Assembly: GCF_039535235.1 (NCBI RefSeq)
Contig: NZ_BAAAWU010000001.1
Span: 2,356,001 to 2,420,000, forward strand
DNA length: 64,000 nucleotides
From: Streptomyces roseoviridis
Lineage (GTDB): Bacteria > Actinomycetota > Actinomycetes > Streptomycetales > Streptomycetaceae
Direction: 5' to 3'
Shown one piece after another: positions 1 to 9,985 of the stretch (position 1 is the first letter of the stretch; each line of letters opens with the position of its first letter). The notes under the pieces are model-generated. The model was not told where the DNA came from and did not search any database. It worked only from the letters and a program-made list of their open reading frames with translations. A program made the position numbers and the translations under genes.

Positions 1-570
1 CACGCGCTGCACGCGGTGCACACCGCCCTCGTACTTCAGTCGCGCCCAGACGCCCTGGCCGGGCTCGGTGGCCCCGTTGCCGCCCTTGGTCTTCACGGCG
101 ACCTGGACGTCCTTGTAGCCGCCGAGCTCGGACTCGGTGGCGTCGATGATCTCGGTCTTCCAGCCGACGCGCTCGGCGTAGCGCAGGTACATCCGCAGCA
201 GGTCGCCGGCGAAGAGGGCGGACTCGTCGCCGCCGGCGCCGGCCTTGATCTCCAGGATGACGTCCTTGTCGTCGCTGGGGTCGCGCGGGACGAGCAGCAG
301 CCGCAGCCTGTCGGTCAGCTCCTCGCGCTGCTTCTCCAGCTCCTTCACCTCGGCGGCGAAGTCCGGGTCGTCGTGCGCCAGCTCGCGGGCGGTCTCGATG
401 TCGTCACCGGTCTGCTTCCAGGAGCGGTAGGTGGCGACGATCGGGGTCAGCTCGGCGTACCGCTTGTTCAGCTTGCGCGCGTTGGCCTGGTCGGCGTGAA
501 CCGAAGGATCGGCGAGCTTCTTCTCGAGGTCGGCGTGTTCGCCGACCAGTTCCTCGACCGCCTCGAACAT
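1..570 (-). CDS. prfA: Peptide chain release factor 1, N-terminal part (cut by window edge)
   Basis: Release factor that reads UAA/UAG stop codons on the ribosome. The 190 visible codons start [19 protein letters not shown] at an ATG (568-570), with AGGAG six bases upstream. They cover the helical N-terminal domain and the beginning of the codon-recognition domain, including the stretch [19 protein letters not shown] and ending in HRVQRV. The GGQ peptidyl-hydrolysis motif lies outside the window. The gene follows rpmE on the same strand, an order common in Streptomyces, but a strong hairpin separates them. Family assignment is firm; only the 3' part is missing. Confidence 0.97.
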   Translation of the reverse strand, partial: MFEAVEELVGEHADLEKKLADPSVHADQANARKLNKRYAELTPIVATYRSWKQTGDDIETARELAHDDPDFAAEVKELEKQREELTDRLRLLLVPRDPSDDKDVILEIKAGAGGDESALFAGDLLRMYLRYAERVGWKTEIIDATESELGGYKDVQVAVKTKGGNGATEPGQGVWARLKYEGGVHRVQRV

Positions 571-611
571 CGGGGGCTCCTGGTTTTCGTAAGTTGCTAC
601 GGGACGGCAAA

Positions 612-657
612 GCGCCGGTCCCGGCCGCCCCGCGCGGGGGCGGCCGATGACCGGCGC
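612..657. terminator. Nested hairpin between rpmE and prfA
   Basis: An outer inverted repeat GCGCCGGTC (612-620) / GACCGGCGC (649-657) encloses an inner perfect stem GGCCGCCCC (623-631) / GGGGCGGCC (637-645) with a 5-base loop. It starts 10 bases after the rpmE stop and lies before the prfA ribosome binding site, so it probably terminates or attenuates rpmE transcription. There is no U-run, which is usual for streptomycete terminators. Confidence 0.75.
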
Positions 658-666
658 AGTGGCTCG

Positions 667-891
667 CTACTTCTGGGCGGAGCCGGCAGCCTTGCCGAAG
701 CGGGCCTCGAAGCGGGCCACGCGGCCGCCGGTGTCGAGGATCTTCTGCTTGCCCGTGTAGAACGGGTGGCACTCGGAGCAGACCTCGGCACGGATGGTGC
801 CCTCGGTGAGGGTGCTACGGGTGGTGAACGACGCGCCACAGGTGCAGCTGACCTGGGTCTCGACGTACTCGGGGTGGATCTCGCGCTTCAA
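667..891 (-). CDS. rpmE: Ribosomal protein L31, zinc-binding type
   Basis: 50S subunit protein L31, 74 residues. The start is TTG (889-891) reading (M)[18 protein letters not shown], with GGAGA just upstream. A longer in-frame ORF to 993 is rejected because it adds non-homologous sequence. The CTC and CSEC cysteine pairs mark the zinc-containing (C+) form, which in Streptomyces is usually paired with a cysteine-free paralogue expressed under zinc limitation (family knowledge). It is followed by a nested hairpin and prfA. Confidence 0.96.
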   Translation of the reverse strand: MKREIHPEYVETQVSCTCGASFTTRSTLTEGTIRAEVCSECHPFYTGKQKILDTGGRVARFEARFGKAAGSAQK

Positions 892-1012
892 GGTGTCTCC
901 TAGTTTCGGGAGGGCTCCGGGTCGCAGTGCGGGATGCACCTGCGTGAACCGGGGCCGACGTACCAGTCTGCCAGGACCGGCCGCATCTCCCAAAACCGGG
1001 GTCGGACCGGAA

Positions 1013-2152
1013 CTATTCCCGGGCGTTTCCGGACCGTTCGCGGACGGCCGGGGACTGTTTCACGACGCCTTCGGCCTTGCCGGTGGCCGCGTCCTTCACG
1101 GCGGAGGCGGGGATCGGGCGGTCGGCCTTGAGGGCCTTCCAGACCTCGCGGCCCTGGGCCTGGAGGGGCACGACCCGGTTGGGGTCGAGGGGGTCGTACT
1201 CGACCGGCAGCGTGATCATGTGGACGTCGTCGGCGCCGAGCCCGGACAGGCCCTTGGCGAAGGCCGTCAGCTCGTTCACCGAGTCCAGCTCGGAGTCGGG
1301 CGTGATGGCCTTGGTGGCGGTGTCGGCGAGGTCCAGCAGCGTCTTGGGGTTGGTGAGGACGCCGACGTCCTTCACGCGGTCGAGGAAGGCCCTCATGAAC
1401 GCCTGCTGGAGCTGGATGCGGCCGAGGTCGCTGCCGTCGCCGACGCCCTTGCGGGTGCGGACCAGGCCGAGGGACTGCTCGCCGTCGAGGGTGTGGGTGC
1501 CGGGCGGGAGGTCGAGGTGGCTCTTGGAGTCCCTGATGGCCCGGGTGGTGGTGATCTCGACGCCGCCGAGCTCGTCGACGAGCTTCTTGAAGCCGGTGAA
1601 GTCGACCTCGACGTAGTGGTCCATGCGGATGCCGGACATCGCCTCGACGGTCTTCACGGCGCAGGCGGGGCCGCCGACCTCGTACGCCGTGTTGAACATG
1701 GCCCGGTGCCCGGCGGGGACGACGGCGCCCTTGCGGTCGGTGCACTCGGGGCGGTCGACGAGGGTGTCGCGCGGGATGGAGACCACGGACGCCCTGGTGT
1801 GGCCCTCCTGGACGTGGAGGACCATCGCGGTGTCGGAGCGGGCGGCGCCCTCGTCCCTGCCGTAGGCGCCGTTGGCGCCGGAGCGGGAGTCGGAGCCGAG
1901 GACGAGGATGTCCATCGAGCCGTTGTCGACGTCCTCGGGGCGGTCCTTGCCGAGCTGGGCGTTGATGTCGACGCCCTGGAGGTTGCCGTTGAGCCGGTAG
2001 TAGACGTAGCCGAGTCCCGAGCCGCCGACGAGGACGAGCACGGCGCCGCCCCAGGCGGCGACGGCCGCGGCGCGGCGGCCCCGGGCGGGCGCCTTGCGGC
2101 GGCGGCCGGGACCGCGGCCGGCTATGCGGCCGCTCTTGTTCTGCTGGCTCAT
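1013..2152 (-). CDS. LCP (LytR-CpsA-Psr) family cell-wall glycopolymer transferase
   Basis: 379-residue membrane-anchored LCP protein. The family attaches wall teichoic acid-like or other phosphodiester-linked polymers to peptidoglycan on the outer face of the membrane. The start MSQQNKSGR (2150-2152) has GGGGAAGAG in front. A basic Arg-rich cytoplasmic tail is followed by one membrane segment ([19 protein letters not shown]). The LCP core then shows [10 protein letters not shown], an Asp/Arg patch ([10 protein letters not shown]) and SIPRDTLV, the residues that bind the polyprenyl pyrophosphate. The exact polymer is not predictable. Monocistronic: two hairpins separate it from rho and about 120 bases separate it from rpmE. 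Confidence 0.92.
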   Translation of the reverse strand: MSQQNKSGRIAGRGPGRRRKAPARGRRAAAVAAWGGAVLVLVGGSGLGYVYYRLNGNLQGVDINAQLGKDRPEDVDNGSMDILVLGSDSRSGANGAYGRDEGAARSDTAMVLHVQEGHTRASVVSIPRDTLVDRPECTDRKGAVVPAGHRAMFNTAYEVGGPACAVKTVEAMSGIRMDHYVEVDFTGFKKLVDELGGVEITTTRAIRDSKSHLDLPPGTHTLDGEQSLGLVRTRKGVGDGSDLGRIQLQQAFMRAFLDRVKDVGVLTNPKTLLDLADTATKAITPDSELDSVNELTAFAKGLSGLGADDVHMITLPVEYDPLDPNRVVPLQAQGREVWKALKADRPIPASAVKDAATGKAEGVVKQSPAVRERSGNARE

Positions 2153-2258
2153 CGTCTCTTCCCCTCGGGCCTGTGGTTCACCTTGTGTGACGGAGAACCG
2201 GCCGAAAGGGTTGCATTTGAACCTGTGAGGTTTCGCTGAGCGACGGCCCACAACGCCT

Positions 2259-2313
2259 CGCGCCCACCGTGCGGGCACGGTGGGCGCGAGGGAGTTCCCG
2301 GGGCTTGCCCCGG
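2259..2313. terminator. Tandem hairpins downstream of rho
   Basis: Two inverted repeats follow the rho stop on the minus strand. The first is CCGGGGC / GCCCCGG (2298-2304 / 2307-2313), extended by TTCC/GGAA. The second is a perfect 14-bp stem CGCGCCCACCGTGC (2259-2272) / (2275-2288) with a 2-base loop. Together they should end rho transcription before the LCP gene. Confidence 0.75.
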
Positions 2314-2329
2314 AAGGACGGCGTCGGCG

Positions 2330-4363
2330 TCAGTCGTTGTTGCTGGCGCCGGGCGTCGTCTTCTGGATCTGGAGCAGGAACTCGGCGTTCGACTTCGTCT
2401 GCTTCATCTTGTCGAGCAGCAGCTCGATCGCCTGCTGCTGGTCGAGCGCGTGCAGCACCCGGCGCAGCTTCCAGGTGATGGAGAGCTCGTCGCTGCCGAG
2501 CAGGATCTCCTCCTTGCGCGTGCCCGAGGCGTCGACGTCGACGGCCGGGAAGATGCGCTTGTCGGCGAGCTTGCGGTCGAGCTTGAGCTCCATGTTGCCG
2601 GTGCCCTTGAACTCCTCGAAGATCACCTCGTCCATGCGCGAGCCGGTGTCGACCAGCGCGGTGGCCAGGATGGTCAGCGAGCCGCCGTCCTCGATGTTGC
2701 GCGCGGCACCGAAGAAGCGCTTCGGCGGGTAGAGCGCGGTCGAGTCGACACCACCGGACAGGATGCGGCCGGAGGCGGGCGCCGCGAGGTTGTACGCGCG
2801 GCCCAGGCGGGTGATGGAGTCCAGCAGGACGACCACGTCGTGACCCAGCTCGACGAGGCGCTTGGCGCGCTCGATGGCCAGCTCGGCGACGGTGGTGTGG
2901 TCCTCGGCCGGGCGGTCGAAGGTCGAGGAGATGACCTCGCCCTTGACCGACCGCTGCATGTCGGTGACCTCTTCCGGACGCTCGTCGACGAGGACGACCA
3001 TCAGGTGGCACTCGGGGTTGTTGTGGGTGATCGCGTTGGCGATCGCCTGCATGATCATGGTCTTGCCGGTCTTCGGCGGGGCCACGATCAGACCGCGCTG
3101 GCCCTTGCCGATCGGCGACACGAGGTCGATGATCCGCGTGGTCAGCACGCCCGGGTCGGTCTCCAGACGGAGGCGGTCCTGCGGGTAGAGCGGGGTGAGC
3201 TTGTTGAACTCGGGGCGGCCGCGGCCGGACTCCGGCGCCATGCCGTTGACCGAGTCGAGGCGCACCAGCGCGTTGAACTTCTCGCGGCGCTCGCCCTCCT
3301 TCGGCTGGCGCACGGCACCGGTGACGTGGTCGCCCTTGCGCAGGCCGCTCTTGCGGACCTGGGCGAGGGAGACGTAGACGTCGTTCGGGCCGGGCAGGTA
3401 GCCGGAGGTCCGGATGAACGCGTAGTTGTCGAGGATGTCGAGGATGCCCGCGACCGGGATCAGGACGTCGTCCTCGGAGACCTGCGGCTCACCGGCCTGG
3501 AAGTCGTCGCGGCCACGACGCCCACGGCGGTCGCGGTAGCGCCCGCGACGGCCGCGACGGCCGCCCGCCTCGTCGTCGTAACCGTCGTCCTGCGGACCGG
3601 CCTGCTGGCCCTGGCCCTGGCCCTGCGGCTGACCCTGGCCCTGACGCTCCTTGCGCTGGCCGCCCTGGCCGCCGCCCTGCTGGTCGTCGCCCTTGCCGCG
3701 GTCGCGCTGGCGGTCCCGGCGGTCGCGGCGCTCACCGCGCTCGCCCCGCTCACCGCGGTCACGGTCGCGCTCGCGACGGCCGCGGCCCTCGGCGGTGTCC
3801 GCGGCGGCCTCGGCCCTGGCGTCCGCCTGGGCGTCGGTACGGGTCTCGGCGCGGGTCTCGGTCTTGACGGCCTGGGCGGTCTCGGCCTTGACCTCGCCCT
3901 CCGGCGAACCGGCGGGGGCGGTGGCGCGACGGCGGCGGCGCTCGCCGGCCGGGGCGTCGTCGGAGGCCGGCTGGCCGGGGATCTCGATCTGCTGCTGGGC
4001 GACCGGCTCGGCCTTCTCGGCCTTCGGCGCCTCGGCGGCGGTCTCGCCCGTGCGGGCCTTGGAGGTGGCGCGGCGCTTCGGCTTGGTCTCGGCGTCGTCC
4101 GCCGTCTTGGCGGGCGCGGCGGAGCCTCCTCCGGCCTGCGCCTCCTTGATGACCTCGATCAGCTGGCTCTTGCGCATGCGCGCGGTGCCCCTGATGCCGA
4201 GGCCGGACGCGACCTGCTGCAGCTCGGCCAGGACCATGCCCTCGAGGCCGGTGCCGGAGCGGCGGCGCCGTGCGGTGGTGCCAGTGGCAGCACCTGCGGC
4301 GGGCGCGGCGGTGTCGACACTGTTGTCGGCAGTCACGCCCATCAGATCGGTGGTGTCGCTCAC
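2330..4363 (-). CDS. rho: Transcription termination factor Rho
   Basis: Hexameric RNA-dependent ATPase/helicase, 677 residues against about 420 in E. coli. The GTG start (4361-4363) reads (M)[12 protein letters not shown], with GGAAGGA six bases before it. Order of domains: an N-terminal Rho_N helical domain ([18 protein letters not shown]); a long disordered insertion rich in Ala/Glu, then Arg/Asp/Gly/Gln ([20 protein letters not shown]); the OB-fold RNA-binding domain ([20 protein letters not shown]); and the ATPase core with Walker A APPKTGKT and [14 protein letters not shown]. Such insertions are typical of actinobacterial Rho and add RNA affinity. A 425-base untranslated stretch precedes the gene. 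Confidence 0.97.
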   Translation of the reverse strand: MSDTTDLMGVTADNSVDTAAPAAGAATGTTARRRRSGTGLEGMVLAELQQVASGLGIRGTARMRKSQLIEVIKEAQAGGGSAAPAKTADDAETKPKRRATSKARTGETAAEAPKAEKAEPVAQQQIEIPGQPASDDAPAGERRRRRATAPAGSPEGEVKAETAQAVKTETRAETRTDAQADARAEAAADTAEGRGRRERDRDRGERGERGERRDRRDRQRDRGKGDDQQGGGQGGQRKERQGQGQPQGQGQGQQAGPQDDGYDDEAGGRRGRRGRYRDRRGRRGRDDFQAGEPQVSEDDVLIPVAGILDILDNYAFIRTSGYLPGPNDVYVSLAQVRKSGLRKGDHVTGAVRQPKEGERREKFNALVRLDSVNGMAPESGRGRPEFNKLTPLYPQDRLRLETDPGVLTTRIIDLVSPIGKGQRGLIVAPPKTGKTMIMQAIANAITHNNPECHLMVVLVDERPEEVTDMQRSVKGEVISSTFDRPAEDHTTVAELAIERAKRLVELGHDVVVLLDSITRLGRAYNLAAPASGRILSGGVDSTALYPPKRFFGAARNIEDGGSLTILATALVDTGSRMDEVIFEEFKGTGNMELKLDRKLADKRIFPAVDVDASGTRKEEILLGSDELSITWKLRRVLHALDQQQAIELLLDKMKQTKSNAEFLLQIQKTTPGASNND

Positions 4364-4788
4364 GAAGGGTCCTTCCCTGGAGCGGACGTCGGCCATCTGG
4401 CTCGGCGACCGGTTGTGCTGTCCGACAGCGGTCCAGTCTTTGGGTGGTCCGTGTCGGGGCGGTGGTCCCGCCGGGTACGGCGGAAGAGAGAAAACGTGCT
4501 GTGGGTCCGGCCCGAGCGCCCCCTGCTCGGCCCTCACCTGAAGAAGAGCGAGGGGTGTCGTGCCGGTTCCGGAGCGTGCTCGAAACTGCTCAGGCAGGCT
4601 GCTCAGGCAGTGGAGGAGGCTCCCGGAAGAATGGGTGGTCCCTGATAGGGACACTCAGCACCGCGCCACAAAGACGTCGGGTGCAGACTTGAGGTTAACA
4701 CTACCGGCTCCAACAAACATTCCCCCTCTCCGTCACCGGCAATCTCGTGTCCGCGCGGTCCCCGGCCCGAGAACCGCGCGGTCGCCCG
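4364..4788 (-). promoter_or_regulatory. Long rho upstream/leader region
   Basis: 425 bases without a gene between thrB and rho. A candidate -10 element TAGTGT lies on the minus strand at 4703-4698 in an A/T-richer patch (4691-4735), with no clear -35. This would give a leader of roughly 330 nt. Within it is an inverted repeat GTCCCT (4638-4643) / AGGGAC (4647-4652), and a short direct repeat GCTCAGGCAG near 4588-4611. Long rho leaders that serve autogenous control are known in other bacteria; control here is inferred from length only. Confidence 0.4.
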
Positions 4789-5706
4789 TCAGGGCGCGAG
4801 CGGCAGGACGCTCGCCCCGGGACCGTCGAGGTCGAGCCGGTTCGCGGCCCACCCCTCGCCCGCGAGCAGTGCGACCTTGTCGGCCGTTCCGTGTTCGGCC
4901 AGCGCGAGGACCGTGGGGCCCGCGCCGGAGATGACCGCGGGCACTCCGTCCGCCCGCAGCCGGTTCACAAGAGCGATGCTCTCCGGCATCGCGGGTGCCC
5001 GGTACTCCTGGTGCAGCCGGTCCTCGGTGGCCGCGAGCAGCAGCTCGGGGCGGCGGGTCAGGGCCTCGACGAGGAGGGCGGCACGGCCGGCGTTGGCGGC
5101 GGCGTCCACATGGGGGACGGCGCGCGGCAGCAGTCCGCGGGCGGTCTCGGTCAGGACGGGCTTTCCGGGGACGAAAACCACCGGAACGATGGAATGCGAG
5201 GGCTCCATCCTGATGGCGCGCGCGGCGCCGCCCTCGGTCCAGGCGAGCGTGAAGCCGCCGAGCAGACAGGCGGCGACGTTGTCGGGGTGGCCCTCGATCT
5301 CGGTGGCCAGTTCCAGCAGCGCCGTCTCGTCGAGACGGGCGTCGCCGCCTATGGTCACGGCGCGGGCGGCCACGATGCCGGCGCAGATGGCGGCGGAGGA
5401 GGAACCGAGGCCGCGGCCGTGCGGGATGCGGTTGGCACAGACCACCTCGAGGCCGCGCGGCTGTCCGCCGAGCAGGTCGAAGGCCGTGCGCATCGAGCGG
5501 ACGAGCAGGTGGCTCTCGTCGCGCGGCAGGTTGTCGGCGCCCTCTCCGGCGATGTCGATGTGCAGCCCGGAGTCGGCGACCCGGACGACGACGTCGTCGT
5601 AGAGCCCCAGCGACAGGCCGAAGGCGTCGAAGCCCGGGCCGAGATTGGCGCTGGTGGCGGGAACGCGCACCCGTACGGCGGCGGCGCGGAACGCGGGACC
5701 GGCCAT
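4789..5706 (-). CDS. thrB: Homoserine kinase
   Basis: Phosphorylates L-homoserine with ATP, the step before threonine synthase. 305 residues, GHMP kinase fold. ATG at 5704-5706 (MAGPAFRAAAVRVRVPATSANLGPGFD is the expected N-terminus); the upstream in-frame extension to 5922 is non-homologous. The ATP loop is seen as IPHGRGLGSSSAAICAGI near residue 100, and the C-terminal GHMP motif as AVISGAGPTVLAL. It is separated from thrC by 334 bases containing hairpins, so it may have its own promoter rather than being strictly in the hom-thrC operon. Confidence 0.96.
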   Translation of the reverse strand: MAGPAFRAAAVRVRVPATSANLGPGFDAFGLSLGLYDDVVVRVADSGLHIDIAGEGADNLPRDESHLLVRSMRTAFDLLGGQPRGLEVVCANRIPHGRGLGSSSAAICAGIVAARAVTIGGDARLDETALLELATEIEGHPDNVAACLLGGFTLAWTEGGAARAIRMEPSHSIVPVVFVPGKPVLTETARGLLPRAVPHVDAAANAGRAALLVEALTRRPELLLAATEDRLHQEYRAPAMPESIALVNRLRADGVPAVISGAGPTVLALAEHGTADKVALLAGEGWAANRLDLDGPGASVLPLAP

Positions 5707-5934
5707 CGCTCGATGACTCTCCTTGACTTGCGGGGACGGTGCGGAGGAACTGGGGAAGTCACGCAGGAACCCGGGGGCCGCTCGCGCCTCCGGCGCGACA
5801 ACGGCAACGACACCGCGCATATGCAACGGGGCGGGTCCGGTACAGCCTATCGAAGGAAGGTTCTGTGGCGACATAGGGCGCACAGGAGGCGCACGATGCG
5901 TGTCGCGCGCCAGCCTGTGCATCTATGTAGGTTG

Positions 5935-5988
5935 CTGATCGGGTTTGACACCCGATCAGGTGGCCTGATCAGGTCATCGGATCAGGCC
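5935..5988. repeat. Two adjacent hairpins built on a 13-bp-phased GATCAGG repeat
   Basis: In the thrC-thrB gap, CTGATCGGGT (5935-5944) pairs with ACCCGATCAG (5950-5959), and GGCCTGATC (5962-5970) pairs with GATCAGGCC (5980-5988). The heptamer GATCAGG recurs at 5954, 5967 and 5980, exactly 13 bases apart. The rest of the gap (5707-5934) holds the thrB upstream region; I see no ORF there. Function could be termination of thrC or an operator for thrB. Confidence 0.6.
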
Positions 5989-6004
5989 GCCGAGCAGCGA
6001 GTTT

Positions 6005-6021
6005 CGGCCTTTTTCAGGCCG
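6005..6021 (-). terminator. Short hairpin after thrC
   Basis: CGGCCT (6005-6010) / AGGCCG (6016-6021) with a 5-base loop, starting 20 bases beyond the thrC stop on the minus strand. Together with the larger hairpins at 5935-5988 it probably ends the hom-thrC transcript. Confidence 0.5.
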
Positions 6022-6040
6022 TCACCCTCCGACCGTCCCG

Positions 6041-7111
6041 TCAGGCCAGGCCGAGGCGCTCGGCGGCGGCAGCGGCGTCGACCGGGACGGTGACCGGCTG
6101 CGGGGCTCCCGCGACGGCCCAGTCCGGGTCCTTCAGGCCGTTGCCGGTGACCGTGCAGACGATGGTCTGGCCCGGGTCGACCTTGCCCTGGGCGGCGGCC
6201 TTCAGCAGACCGGCCACCGAGGCGGCCGAGGCCGGCTCGACGAAGACGCCCTCCTGAGCGGCCAACAGGCGGTACGCCTGCAGGATCTCACGGTCCGTCA
6301 CCTCGTCGATGAAGCCGCCCGACTCGTCGCGCGCGGCGAGCGCGTACTGCCAGGAGGCCGGGTTGCCGATCCGGATCGCGGTGGCGATGGTCGACGGGTC
6401 CTTGACGACCTCGCCGCGCACCAGCGGGGCGGAACCGGAGGCCTGGAAGCCCCACATGCGCGGCGTGCGGGCGGCGATGCCGTCCGCCGCGTATTCGCGG
6501 TAGCCCTTCCAGTAGGCGGTGATGTTGCCGGCGTTGCCGACCGGCAGGACGTGGATGTCGGGGGCGTCACCGAGCATGTCCACGATCTCGAAGGCGGCGG
6601 TCTTCTGCCCCTCGATCCGGACCGGGTTCACCGAATTGACCAGCGCCACCGGGTAGTTCTCGGACAGACCGCGGGCCAGGGTGAGGCAGTCGTCGAAGTT
6701 GCCGTCGACCTGGAGGATCTTCGCGCCGTGCACGAGGGCCTGGCCCATCTTGCCCAGCGCGATCTTGCCCCGGGGCACCAGGACGGCGGACACCATGCCG
6801 GCCCGTACCGCGTAGGCGGCGGCCGAGGCGGAGGTGTTGCCGGTGGAGGCGCAGATGACCGCCTGCGCGCCCTCCTCCTTGGCCTTGGTGATGGCCATGG
6901 TCATGCCCCGGTCCTTGAAGGAGCCGGTGGGGTTCGCGCCCTCGACCTTCAGGTGGACCTCGCAGCCCGTGCGCTCGGAGAGGACCTGGGCCGGGACGAG
7001 CGGCGTGCCGCCCTCACGAAGCGTGACGACCGGCGTCGCGTCCGTGACCGGAAGGCGGTCCCGGTACTCCTCGATGATGCCGCGCCACTGGTGGGTGCCC
7101 TTGGTGGTCAT
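6041..7111 (-). CDS. thrC: Threonine synthase
   Basis: PLP enzyme that converts O-phosphohomoserine to threonine. 356 residues. The ATG at 7109-7111 lies 6 bases after the hom stop, and GGAG and AGGA precede it. The PLP lysine lies in [15 protein letters not shown] and the phosphate-binding loop in [16 protein letters not shown]-terminal sequence [18 protein letters not shown] is typical of the short actinobacterial ThrC. Translationally linked to hom, consistent with one operon. Confidence 0.97.
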   Translation of the reverse strand: MTTKGTHQWRGIIEEYRDRLPVTDATPVVTLREGGTPLVPAQVLSERTGCEVHLKVEGANPTGSFKDRGMTMAITKAKEEGAQAVICASTGNTSASAAAYAVRAGMVSAVLVPRGKIALGKMGQALVHGAKILQVDGNFDDCLTLARGLSENYPVALVNSVNPVRIEGQKTAAFEIVDMLGDAPDIHVLPVGNAGNITAYWKGYREYAADGIAARTPRMWGFQASGSAPLVRGEVVKDPSTIATAIRIGNPASWQYALAARDESGGFIDEVTDREILQAYRLLAAQEGVFVEPASAASVAGLLKAAAQGKVDPGQTIVCTVTGNGLKDPDWAVAGAPQPVTVPVDAAAAAERLGLA

Positions 7112-7117
7112 GGGTCC

Positions 7118-8410
7118 TTACTCCCCTTCAACACGCATGATGCTGGCGACACCGCGCACGGTGTCGAGCTTGCGCAGCGCCTCGACGGTCCCGGAGAGGG
7201 CGGCGTCGGGCGCGCGGTGGGTGACGACGACGAGGGAGGCCTCGCCGTCCTTGCCCTGCTGGCGGACGGTGTCGATCGACACCCCGTGCTCGGCGAAGAC
7301 CGTCGCGACCTGGGCGAGGACGCCCGGCTTGTCGGCCACGTCGAGGCTGATGTGGTACCGCGTGACGACCTCGCCCATGGGGCTCACGGGCAGTCGGGTG
7401 TACGCGGACTCGCCGGGGCCCGTCGCCTCGTTGAGACGGTTGCGGCAGACGGCGACGAGGTCGCCGAGTACGGCGGACGCGGTCGGCGAGCCGCCGGCGC
7501 CCGGTCCGTAGAACATGAGCCGCCCGGCGGCCTCCGCCTCGACGAAGACGGCGTTGTACGCCTCGCGGACGGAGGCGAGCGGGTGGCTGAGCGGGATCAT
7601 CGCGGGGTGCACCCGCGCGGTGACGGAGCCGCCGTCGGCGGCCCGCTCGCAGATGGCGAGCAGCTTGATGGTGCAGCCCATCTGCTTGGCGGAGGCGAAG
7701 TCGGCGGCCGTGACCTCGGTCATGCCCTCGCGGTAGACGTCGTCGAGCTTCACGCGCGTGTGGAAGGCGATCCCCGCGAGGATGGCGGCCTTGGCGGCGG
7801 CGTCGAAGCCCTCGACGTCCGCGGTCGGGTCGGCCTCGGCGTAACCGAGCGCGGTGGCCTCGTCGAGGGCCTCGGAGTAGCCCGCGCCGGAGGTGTCCAT
7901 CTTGTCGAGGATGAAGTTCGTCGTGCCGTTGACGATGCCCATCACGCGGTTGATCTTGTCGCCGGCGAGGGACTCGCGCAGCGGGCGGATGAGCGGGATG
8001 GCGCCGGCGACCGCGGCCTCGTAGTAGAGGTCCTGGCCGTGCTGCTCGGCGGCGGCGTAGAGGGCGGCGCCGTCCTGGGCGAGCAGGGCCTTGTTGGCGG
8101 AGACGACGGAGGCGCCGTGCTCGAAGGCGGTGGTGATGAGGGTGCGGGCCGGCTCGATGCCGCCGATGACCTCGACGACGACGTCGATGTCGCCGCGTTT
8201 GACCAGGGCGGTCGCGTCGGTGGTGATCAGCTCGGCGGGGACTCCGCCGCGGACCTTGTCGGGCCGGCGGACGGCCACACCGGCGAGCTCGACCGGCGCG
8301 CCGATGCGCGCGGCGAGGTCGTCGGCGTGCGTCGTCATGATGCGCGCCACCTCTGAGCCGACCACTCCACAGCCCAGCAGCGCCACCTTCAGCGGACGCG
8401 TACGCATCAT
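7118..8410 (-). CDS. hom: Homoserine dehydrogenase
   Basis: Reduces aspartate-4-semialdehyde to homoserine, the branch point to threonine and methionine. 430 residues. Two in-frame ATGs occur at 8410 and 8407; GAGG lies 4 and 7 bases before them, so the second (MRTRPLKVALLGCGVVGSEV) may be used. The N-terminal Rossmann motif is GCGVVG. The catalytic domain contains GIVNGTTNFIL and YAEADPTADVEGFDAAAK. A C-terminal ACT domain (YHISLDVADKPGVLAQVATV) suggests threonine feedback inhibition. First gene of hom-thrC. Confidence 0.97.
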   Translation of the reverse strand: MMRTRPLKVALLGCGVVGSEVARIMTTHADDLAARIGAPVELAGVAVRRPDKVRGGVPAELITTDATALVKRGDIDVVVEVIGGIEPARTLITTAFEHGASVVSANKALLAQDGAALYAAAEQHGQDLYYEAAVAGAIPLIRPLRESLAGDKINRVMGIVNGTTNFILDKMDTSGAGYSEALDEATALGYAEADPTADVEGFDAAAKAAILAGIAFHTRVKLDDVYREGMTEVTAADFASAKQMGCTIKLLAICERAADGGSVTARVHPAMIPLSHPLASVREAYNAVFVEAEAAGRLMFYGPGAGGSPTASAVLGDLVAVCRNRLNEATGPGESAYTRLPVSPMGEVVTRYHISLDVADKPGVLAQVATVFAEHGVSIDTVRQQGKDGEASLVVVTHRAPDAALSGTVEALRKLDTVRGVASIMRVEGE

Positions 8411-8546
8411 CCGACCTCGTTTCTCATTACCTTCTGAGCCGTATCTCTACGGTCGTGTCCCTACGGTGGAACCAGTCTCACTCACCGGATGGCCGTTTCC
8501 GGCCTTGGTCCGGATGGTGAGACATGAATTCCACCACTCGACCATT

Positions 8547-8572
8547 CCGGCGGGGGCCCCGGCCCCCGCCGG
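8547..8572 (-). terminator. Terminator after lysA
   Basis: Perfect 10-bp stem CCGGCGGGGG (8547-8556) / CCCCCGCCGG (8563-8572) with a 6-base loop, 10 bases beyond the lysA stop on the minus strand. It separates the lysA unit from hom, whose promoter must lie in 8411-8546. Confidence 0.8.
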
Positions 8573-8581
8573 ACTATTTCG

Positions 8582-9973
8582 TCATCCGACGTCCAGACGC
8601 AGGAGATCTTCCTCCGTCTCGCGTCGCACGATGACACGCGCCTCGCCGTCCCGGACGGCGACGACCGGGGGCCGGAGCGCGTGGTTGTAGTTGCTGGCCA
8701 TGGAGCGGCAGTACGCCCCGGTGGCCGGTACGGCGATCAGGTCGCCGGGCGCCACGTCGGCGGGCAGGAAGGCGTCCCGTACGACGATGTCACCGCTCTC
8801 GCAGTGCTTGCCGACGACCCGCGAGAGCATCGGCTCGGCGTCACTGGTCCGGGAGACCAGCGCGACGCTGTACTCGGCGTCGTACAGGGCCGTACGGATG
8901 TTGTCCGACATTCCGCCGTCGACCGAGACGTACGTCCGCAGCCCCTCCAGCGGCTTGACGGTGCCCACCTCGTACAGGGTGAAGGCGGTCGGGCCGACGA
9001 TGGCCCGGCCGGGCTCGACGGAGATGCGCGGGGTGCGCAGCCCGGCGGCCTCGCACTCGCGCGTGACGATCTCGGTCAGCGCCTTGGCGATGTGGTGCGG
9101 CTCGCGGGGGTCGTCCTCGGAGGTGTACGCGATGCCGAGACCGCCGCCGAGGTCGATCTCGGGCAGCTCGACGCCGTGCTCGTCGCGGACCTCGGCGAGC
9201 AGCTGGACGACGCGCCGGGCGGACACCTCGAAGCCGGCCATGTCGAAGATCTGCGACCCGATGTGGGAGTGGATGCCGATGAGTTCGAGCCCGTCGAGGG
9301 AGAGCGCGCGGCGGACGGCCTCCGCGGCCTGCCCGCCGGCCAGGGCGATGCCGAACTTCTGGTCCTCGTGCGCGGTGGCGATGAACTCGTGGGTGTGGGC
9401 CTCGACGCCGACGGTCACCCGGATCTGGACGCGCTGCCGCTTGCCGAGGGACTGGGCGACGTGGGCGACGCGGACGATCTCCTGGAAGGAGTCGAGGACG
9501 ATCCGCCCGACGCCGGCGCTCACGGCCTTGTGGATCTCTTCCGTGGACTTGTTGTTGCCGTGGAAGGCGATGCGCTCGGCGGGCATGCCGGCGGAGAGGG
9601 CGGTGGTGAGCTCGCCGCCGGAGCAGACGTCGAGGTTGAGCCCCTCCTCCGTGAGCCAGCGCACGACGGCCCGGGACAGGAACGCCTTGCCCGCGTAGAA
9701 GACGTCGGCGTCCTGGCCGAAGGCCTCGGCCCAGGCGCGGCAGCGGGCGCGGAAGTCGTCCTCGTCGAGGAAGTAGGCGGGCGTCCCGAACTCCTCGGCG
9801 AGCTCGGTGACGCTCAGGCCGCCGACGGTGACCTGCCCCTGCTCGTCGCGCCGTACGGTCCGGGACCACACCTTGGGGTCGAGGCGGTTGAGGTCGGACG
9901 GCGGCGCGGTGTAGTGCCCCTCGGGAAGGACGTCGGCGTGACGGGGCCCGGCGGGGTGTGCGGAACGGCTCAT
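8582..9973 (-). CDS. lysA: Diaminopimelate decarboxylase
   Basis: Last step of lysine synthesis: decarboxylates meso-diaminopimelate with PLP. 463 residues, fold-type III alanine-racemase-like. Start ATG at 9971-9973 ([20 protein letters not shown]). The PLP lysine is in [14 protein letters not shown]. Other family motifs: [28 protein letters not shown] and the substrate-binding CESGDI. It lies 12 bases downstream of nrtL on the same strand, matching the common actinobacterial argS-lysA linkage in which the argS position is taken by the ArgS-like protein. Confidence 0.97.
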   Translation of the reverse strand: MSRSAHPAGPRHADVLPEGHYTAPPSDLNRLDPKVWSRTVRRDEQGQVTVGGLSVTELAEEFGTPAYFLDEDDFRARCRAWAEAFGQDADVFYAGKAFLSRAVVRWLTEEGLNLDVCSGGELTTALSAGMPAERIAFHGNNKSTEEIHKAVSAGVGRIVLDSFQEIVRVAHVAQSLGKRQRVQIRVTVGVEAHTHEFIATAHEDQKFGIALAGGQAAEAVRRALSLDGLELIGIHSHIGSQIFDMAGFEVSARRVVQLLAEVRDEHGVELPEIDLGGGLGIAYTSEDDPREPHHIAKALTEIVTRECEAAGLRTPRISVEPGRAIVGPTAFTLYEVGTVKPLEGLRTYVSVDGGMSDNIRTALYDAEYSVALVSRTSDAEPMLSRVVGKHCESGDIVVRDAFLPADVAPGDLIAVPATGAYCRSMASNYNHALRPPVVAVRDGEARVIVRRETEEDLLRLDVG

Positions 9974-9985
9974 GGTCTGCGTCTT

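Noticed and set aside
2450..4645. 731-codon plus-strand frame opposite rho
   Set aside because: The opposite strand encodes a complete Rho; the plus frame is a codon-bias shadow.
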